Of a DNA stretch of 12,190 bases, positions 7,608-12,190 are shown piece after piece. Numbering within the stretch: the stretch's first letter is position 1; each line of letters opens with the position of its first letter. Below the pieces are notes generated by a model that searched no databases, had not been told where the DNA came from, and saw nothing but the letters and a program-made list of their open reading frames with translations. A program made the position numbers and the translations under genes. The stretch lies in contig UZAE01012925.1 in assembly GCA_900617975.1 (NCBI GenBank), forward strand, positions 1 to 12,190, written 5' to 3'. This stretch comes from Rodentolepis nana. Taxonomy: Eukaryota > Platyhelminthes > Cestoda > Cyclophyllidea > Hymenolepididae.

Positions 7608-8694
7608 CATTCATTGATCAAACGTTAACTACATAATTTATACATATTGGTAAATATGATGGCAATATAATTCGAATTTGACCGAGCGCATCATTCCTAA
7701 ATGGCCGGTAAGGTAATGTGGAGTAATTTCATTTGATTTTCTTTCAAATGTTTTTTTTCAAATGCATGTTTATTGCACAGTTATTTGCTTTAATTAAAGG
7801 AAATAAGGTAAAATATTTCTATTTGTGCATTTTTGGAAAAGGGAAATGCAATTATTGCGATTCTTGAATTGGAAGTGACCGTTCTGATTGTCACAATTTC
7901 AAAGAACGCTGCCATTAAAATACCCCCAGATACCTTTAGCCTATTTTTTGCCAAAAGTACTTTTATAAATTCCTGGGTAATAAATGCTTCCATTTTATTT
8001 GGAAATTCGTGTTTGCACATGAAAGAATCTTTTATTAATAACAATGATTACTACAAATAGCAAAGTAAAAGAGTTACACTTTACAGCTGAAGGGGTGGTG
8101 GTGGTGGGGGGGGGAGGGGTTGGGACGTAATTGATATTTTCAAGTAATATTTGCATAGCAAGATAGTAGTTGGTGGTTGGATGATTTCAGTGTCAACGGC
8201 CACTATCATCATCATTAGCCCAGTTAATTTCCTTAATATTATTCCCTTTTAGTGAATTGGCACATGAATGACCTATGACTTTTTCTAAGTATTCACTAAG
8301 TCAAAATCCACTAATGTAGAATGGCTCCAGAAATTAGTTAAGCTGCCTCTACGCATGAGATTGTGATAATTCTGTGGTATGTCTCATTTATATGACACTG
8401 TCGCTGAACTTAGTCATTAAATAATATTTTCGGTGTGCTGGTCCTATAACGACTATTGATTATTACTTGGTAGGGACCTCATTTGCTCCCTAGCGAGAAC
8501 AGCATCACGGTCACACCTTCCAGAATGTTCGATCGCGTCTAAGATTGCTTAGTTTAATCGTTCTAGGATTTTGTACTCCACACTCTTTGATTCAATAGTT
8601 CTTGGTAGTAAATACTACTCAAAGAAAATGTTATATTCCTTAAAATAAATTTCCTATTTAATAAATATTCACTTGGCACCACTTTTAATACTTC
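7608..8694. other. Unassigned DNA with a G-rich tract
   Basis: No supported gene. Two overlapping open frames on opposite strands (7833-8060 plus, 75 codons; 8044-7790 minus, 84 codons) lie in this stretch. Neither has a motif that I recognise, and they cannot both be coding. A G-rich tract at 8092-8123 combines (GGT)n with a nine-base G-run and GGGG blocks. Confidence 0.5.
8092..8123. repeat. G-rich (GGT)n / poly-G tract with quadruplex potential
   Basis: GGGGTGGTGGTGGTGG is followed by a nine-base G run, then AGGGG and TTGGG. At least four runs of three or more G lie within 32 bases, so a G-quadruplex is possible on the plus strand. Confidence 0.85.
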
Positions 8695-8700
8695 TTTATT
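8695..8700 (-). promoter_or_regulatory. Possible polyadenylation signal AATAAA
   Basis: On the minus strand AATAAA begins at the last base of a TGA stop (8702-8700) of the possible last exon. That would give a very short 3' untranslated region. If the alternative reading of that exon is right (stop TAG about 70 bases upstream), the spacing would be more usual. AATAAA is frequent by chance in AT-rich DNA. Confidence 0.3.
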
Positions 8701-8841
8701 CATTCACTTTTTGATTGTTTCTCTAAGGGAGAGGCATTATTCCCTGCTAACCTTGAGCTTGGGCTGAGCGTATCTGCAATACCTAAGGAATTTTCGACCC
8801 TGGCTTCCACTCGGAAATTGCGGTTAGTACCAGACGTCCAT
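8700..8841 (-). CDS. Possible 3'-terminal exon of the minus-strand gene (exon 5)
   Basis: This is a 46-codon frame ending in TGA at 8700. It is preceded by a good acceptor region (AAATATTTCAGAG on the coding strand). Using the AG at 8843-8842, the exon starts in the phase needed to follow exon 4 when exon 4 ends at 9741, and the joined codon is Arg. The peptide has a hydrophilic, Ig/FN-like look in its first part (FRVEARVENSLG) and a charged end with no membrane helix. Caveats: the intron would be 899 bases; an internal CAAG/GTTAGC site could instead be a donor; and starting at 8843 gives another frame that stops after about 19 codons. Further exons may exist. I regard this as a candidate only. 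Confidence 0.38.
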
Positions 8842-9740
8842 CTCTGAAATATTTAAATTTCCTTCATTCGCACTGAACTTGGTGCATTGCTCTAAAATTA
8901 AATAACTAATAACATCACTCTCGGGTTACTAATCATGATGGATTTATTTTATTTCAGCGTATAATAAGAAGTTTTAGGAGAAAGTTATTTTGAATTTATC
9001 TAAAAGCAGTCAAATACGAGGAAAATGTGGATCACCGTGGGCAGTTTAAAACTTGTTTAAATCAACGACTTTCACTCCATTGTTGTAAATCGCGTCATTT
9101 CGGACTAAAATTAAATTTGAAGAAAAATTACACTTAAAACGAATTACAAGTTATGCTTAATTTTTTGAAAAAATCAGTTAGATAGTCGGCATGAAACTAC
9201 ATATCTGGCCAAATTCGATTCACTCTGACGCTAATAATCAAGTTGCTTTCTATGTCATCAATCGTTTTCCCCTCTTTCTTCCTTTAGAGTGGTTATATTC
9301 TTTGTGTAATCAACGATCAATCCTTATAATAATATGGCTCATTACTCTCATATTGGCCTTGAAAATTAGACATTTGTGGTGGGAGGTTATTTGGGGTTAA
9401 AAGTTAAAATGTTATCTTCCAGATTTCCTCTATGTGGGACTGAATCTTGACTCTCCACATGTGCGCTTATTTGGGTGGGCGGTTATTTGAATCCAAAACA
9501 CAGAGTTTCAAGAAACGTAATTTTCCGTTAAACTCCCCTGGGTGGATTTTCGGAAAACCTCGGCACTTCTAATAATCTCCATAAAAATAATATAAGCCAT
9601 CAATCGCGTTGCAGCTGAGAGACTGAAAATTCACTTAGTTGGCAAACTCACCAGGGATTACGCTAACATTTTTTTCATGGAATAGGTGTTATTTGAAGGC
9701 TGAAATAGTACTGGATGGTATCTTTAGAAGCAACTTACAC

Positions 9741-10028
9741 CTCCAATTCCGGATGCTATAATCTATAACTTGATTGAAGTTTGCATCATCCACCATCAAA
9801 GTAGTATCCAATGTAACATCAGGTGTCGCAAGCATTTTTCTGAAAACGAAATGATGGATAAGAACCCACGATTGGCCATAATTTTCACTAATCAAGTAGG
9901 ATCGTGAAGAACTGGAATAACCAATAAGCGTTCTATTGGCTCTCAAGTAGGCCTTGATGTGTGTTATCGCAGGTCCAAGATCTAAAATAGCAGACTGGGA
10001 GTTCAAAACTATCTCCTTCATGAGACTC
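9741..10028 (-). CDS. Exon 4 of an unrecognised multi-exon gene; Asp-box (BNR-like) motif
   Basis: On the minus strand this exon follows an acceptor ending TTAAAG/G (AG at 10030-10029). It starts with one base that completes a Gly codon from exon 3, then reads Ser-Leu-Met-Lys-Glu. It is open for 95 codons. SENYGQSW at 9889-9866 fits the Asp-box consensus SxDxGxTW (Asn for Asp), a beta-hairpin motif found in sialidases, VPS10/sortilin propellers and reelin repeats. NRT upstream of it is a potential N-glycosylation site. Two donors compete: GT at 9740 (AG/GTGTAAG) and the stronger GTAAGT at 9738. Which one is used decides the downstream phase. Without a splice the frame runs on to a TAA at 9689. 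The protein is probably extracellular or lumenal, but the family is not recognised. Confidence 0.65.
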
Positions 10029-10480
10029 CTTTAACTGAACAATCCTTACACTTCCAAATTTTTGGATTTCTGTCAAAAGTCAAAAAGCACTTTCCCGGAC
10101 CAGGTAAGGATTGATCACAATATGCAATGAAAAGTTGTCCGTCAAGACAGCTTCTGAAGGGCGAAATGAAATTCACGAACGTTGAGCTTTGACCTATTTA
10201 AGTGCAAATATGAAAGTAAATAAATGCAATATAAGAAATTAGTGAGTTGAAAAGGATGGAGTGACTAAAATACTATTTTTAATACAGGAGACTTCTTCAT
10301 TTCTACTATTAAGCAGTAGTAGCTTTACTTATGTTCCAACACAAGGGTGACTTTCATTGATTGATGATATATAACTATTTATGCCATGGAAGTAAATGAT
10401 ATAATCTTGTCTAGTATAATATGTACTATAATAGATTCAATAAAGTACGATTTTCAAGTACTAGCTTATATTTTAATCAC

Positions 10481-10722
10481 CCTGCCAGAATACTGGAAGC
10501 AAGGAATGAATGCCTCAGACATTTCGTAGAAATTGCTATCATACCATCGAATTCCTCTGGCAGACTTAAGTCATTGTAGAAGTAGACTGGAATTAGGCAA
10601 GAAGGAATGCAACGCAGCATGCCAGTTAGAAGTCTCTCCGAGCTCTCCAGATTCACATTTTTATCTTTTCCTTCAAGTATCAGGTTGAAACGAAGCTCTC
10701 TGTTATTCCGCACGACGCCGTC
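10481..10722 (-). CDS. Exon 3 of the unrecognised minus-strand gene
   Basis: A 242-bp exon. The acceptor is clear (CAACTGCTTTTAG/G on the coding strand, AG at 10724-10723) and the intron before it is only 72 bases (10723-10794). It enters in phase 0 with Asp-Gly-Val-Val and leaves in phase 2 at GCAGG/GTGATT (donor at 10480-10479). Reading through would meet TGA at once (10479-10477), so a splice is needed here. The exon encodes several cysteines (LRCIPSC and KCLRH), alternating hydrophobic stretches compatible with beta strands, and a PVYFYNDLSLPEEF segment. No catalytic motif is visible. The junction to exon 4 restores a Gly codon and keeps the frame open. Confidence 0.68.
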
Positions 10723-10794
10723 CTAAAAGCAGTTGGAGAAGATTCCATTAAATCCAGCTTTTCTGATGTAAAACAACTATTCCAAGTATTCTAC

Positions 10795-10978
10795 CTGGAA
10801 TACCAGCTCTCCCAAACCATCTTGCAGGGGTGCTTGGAGAATGGTGACCGCATCGCCGGTTTTCTGGGCGACGATGATATCAAATCGGCCTCCGTGGAAT
10901 AGCCATAATGCAGCACGATCGCATAATTTATTGGAATTTTTCAGGTGACTTATGACCAAATCCACCGTGAATTTTCCC
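10795..10978 (-). CDS. Exon 2 of the unrecognised minus-strand gene
   Basis: A 184-bp exon. The acceptor is the AG in AACTTTAATTTAAG/G (10980-10979). I chose it over the upstream TTGTACAG because only this one gives the phase left by exon 1, completing an Arg codon before Gly-Lys-Phe-Thr-Val. The donor is CAG/GTAGAA at 10794 and the exon ends in phase 0. The peptide contains the stretch RAALWLFHGGRFDIIVAQ, with a single Cys before it. The open frame continues into the intron for a few codons until TAG, which supports a splice at this point. Family not recognised. Confidence 0.68.
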
Positions 10979-11687
10979 CTTAAATTAAAGTTTATCAACG
11001 CAAGCTGTACAATGAATGCAAATTTATTTATAGATATATTTATTTAGGAATCTCTCTATTGATATTTACCAAAATTATGCATTGTAATGGTTAATATGCA
11101 ACTTAACTGATTTTGATTTCATAATTTGACTTGAATAAAAAATTGCCTATTTTCCACAAATATTTCACTCAAAGTCTCTTCCGTTACCACTACAAATGAC
11201 AGTTCTGTCTAATCTTCAAATTATTTCTTAATTTGAGATACTTCTATGAGACACTATGACTAATACAACCTCCCTATTTCTTAGAGACTGGAGTTTGTTT
11301 GTTTTACAAAAATATAAGTAAAATCCAGTAATTTGGGTATGAACTGAATAAAAATATCATAACTCCATATAAATTTTATGCAAATATTATGATACTTATG
11401 TCCAAAAAGAAAACGGCATTTCGTCCAACATAAAACTTTGATTTGAGTTTCTTTACCCCAAACTTCTAGGTCCCGTTTACTTATTTCCATATTACTCGAA
11501 CGAATTTCTCTATATTGCAGTGGTAAAATGAGGACCAAATTAGCTACAAGCATGTGACATGTTCTGCTGCTTAGATTTGGGTTTGTATTTGCCAAAAAAG
11601 TGTAATTATTAATGAAATCTCAACGTCGATTGCCTTATGAACGAGCTGATTATAGGAAGTTAAAATCCAAAAATATCTGATACTCAC
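10979..11687 (-). other. Intron between exons 1 and 2, containing a 104-codon open frame
   Basis: A 709-bp intron defined by GTGAGTA and TTTAAG. It contains a minus-strand open frame of 104 codons (11595-11281), rich in Ile, Phe and Lys, as AT-rich non-coding DNA tends to give. Because exons 1 and 2 already join in frame, I leave it as intronic. It is noted because it is the longest open frame outside the repeats except the repeat artefacts. Confidence 0.5.
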
Positions 11688-11925
11688 CTTCTTAGCTGCT
11701 TAAAGTTATAGTACTCGAAATTCATTTTGAGATCATCACCACAGGCTCTAATGACCCTTCCGTTTAGCGTGCCTAACAAGGTGGAGGCATCGTAGAATCG
11801 AAACGCAATGGGATATTCTGTCTGTGTTGCATTTCCGGGCTGATGACTTAATTTGAAGGTAGTTTCGAAAAATATGGAGTCCGAGTTCTTGTCAATAAAA
11901 CTGGGCGTGGACTTGTATTGAAAGC
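11688..11925 (-). CDS. Exon 1 visible in the window (internal exon) of the unrecognised gene
   Basis: A 238-bp exon. On the coding strand it starts after TTTATTAAAG (AG at 11927-11926), with two bases completing a codon from an exon outside the window or not found. It ends at CTAAGAAG/GTGAGTA, a strong donor at 11687-11686. Only one of the three frames is open; the other two stop within about 30 codons. The peptide begins Phe-Gln-Tyr-Lys-Ser and contains a potential N-glycosylation site (GNATQT) and one Cys (RACGDD). Exons 1 to 4 join without a stop, giving about 316 residues. There is no start codon or signal peptide here, so the gene is 5'-incomplete. The 5' side of the window (11926-12190) looks like intron. 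Confidence 0.65.
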
Positions 11926-12190
11926 CTTTAATAAATAATTACACCTAACATTTTTCTATTGAAATGATTAAAGTTAACAAGTAAATAATAGTAATTCGAT
12001 AGCGAAAATATTCGCATATAATTTAATTATATTCAAAACTGATCTATTTGGTATTTTGGAGGCATTAACTTATTTAATTCTATTGATGTGCACTAATTTA
12101 CTAAAATTGGTTCGAATTTTTTTTAATTTTCCTCCCAAATTACATTTAAGGAAAAGTGGAACGTGGAAGGGGAATAAGGGGGGGGGTGGG
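11926..12190 (-). other. Upstream intron sequence, AT-rich, ending in a G-run
   Basis: No exon is visible between the exon 1 acceptor and the window edge. The last 15 bases are a G-rich tract (GGGGGGGGGTGGG) on the plus strand, which is C-rich on the coding strand of the gene. Confidence 0.5.

Noticed and set aside
7790..8060. Overlapping frames of 84 codons (minus) and 75 codons (plus)
   Set aside because: Opposite-strand shadows of each other with no recognisable domain and no matching splice phases with the gene to the right.
9191..9400. 69-codon plus-strand frame rich in Ile, Leu and Trp
   Set aside because: It lies opposite the presumed last intron, has no supporting signals, and its hydrophobicity is expected from AT-rich sequence.
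9520..9625. Alternative minus-strand exon after TCTCTCAG near 9617
   Set aside because: One frame is open for about 34 codons, but no good donor follows before the stop and the peptide adds no recognisable feature.
9741..11925. Assignment of the gene to reelin, sortilin/VPS10 or a CatSper auxiliary subunit
   Set aside because: Only a single Asp-box and general beta-rich character point that way. No EGF module, no ten-cysteine VPS10 pattern and no conserved signature was seen, so naming a family would be a guess.

Overview
The window looks like nuclear DNA of an AT-rich invertebrate animal. It has no bacterial-style gene packing. The only convincing protein-coding signal is a set of short minus-strand exons joined by GT...AG introns (709, 72 and 452 bases, and possibly 899). 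Long mononucleotide runs, a (TA)n tract and a large minisatellite fill much of the rest. The phylum cannot be fixed from this sequence.

Layout. Bases 1-1730 hold no gene I can support, only a (TA)n tract near the right end. Bases 1731-5471 form one large repeat-rich block. It starts with tandem units carrying the CAGTTGACTTC box, passes through mixed modules, and ends in tandem units carrying CAGTACTCACCTCACC. A unique tail with a 28-bp imperfect palindrome follows. Bases 5472-7340 are mostly unassigned spacer with C-runs, a G-run and one weak exon candidate. Bases 7341-7607 hold a second, reverse-oriented and unexpanded copy of the same repeat family, with the modules present about once each and in the same order. 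Bases 7608-8694 hold nothing clear except a G-rich tract.

Bases 8700-11925 carry part of one minus-strand gene. The transcript runs from high to low coordinates. Four exons (11925-11688, 10978-10795, 10722-10481, 10028-9741) join in a continuous reading frame, and a possible last exon lies at 8841-8700. The predicted fragment is about 316 residues without the last exon and about 363 with it. The gene is cut at its 5' end by the window edge. It has one Asp-box (BNR-type) motif, two potential N-glycosylation sites and scattered cysteines, which suggests an extracellular or lumenal protein. I do not recognise the family.

The main discovery candidate is the repeat family. Two copies in opposite orientation share an internal order of modules, short subterminal inverted repeats and a palindrome close to the 3' end. 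That architecture resembles the non-autonomous Helentron/DINE-1-type elements known from other animals. In the left copy the interior has grown about 14-fold, to about 3.7 kb, by tandem amplification with a period near 41 bp and by large error-free block duplications.
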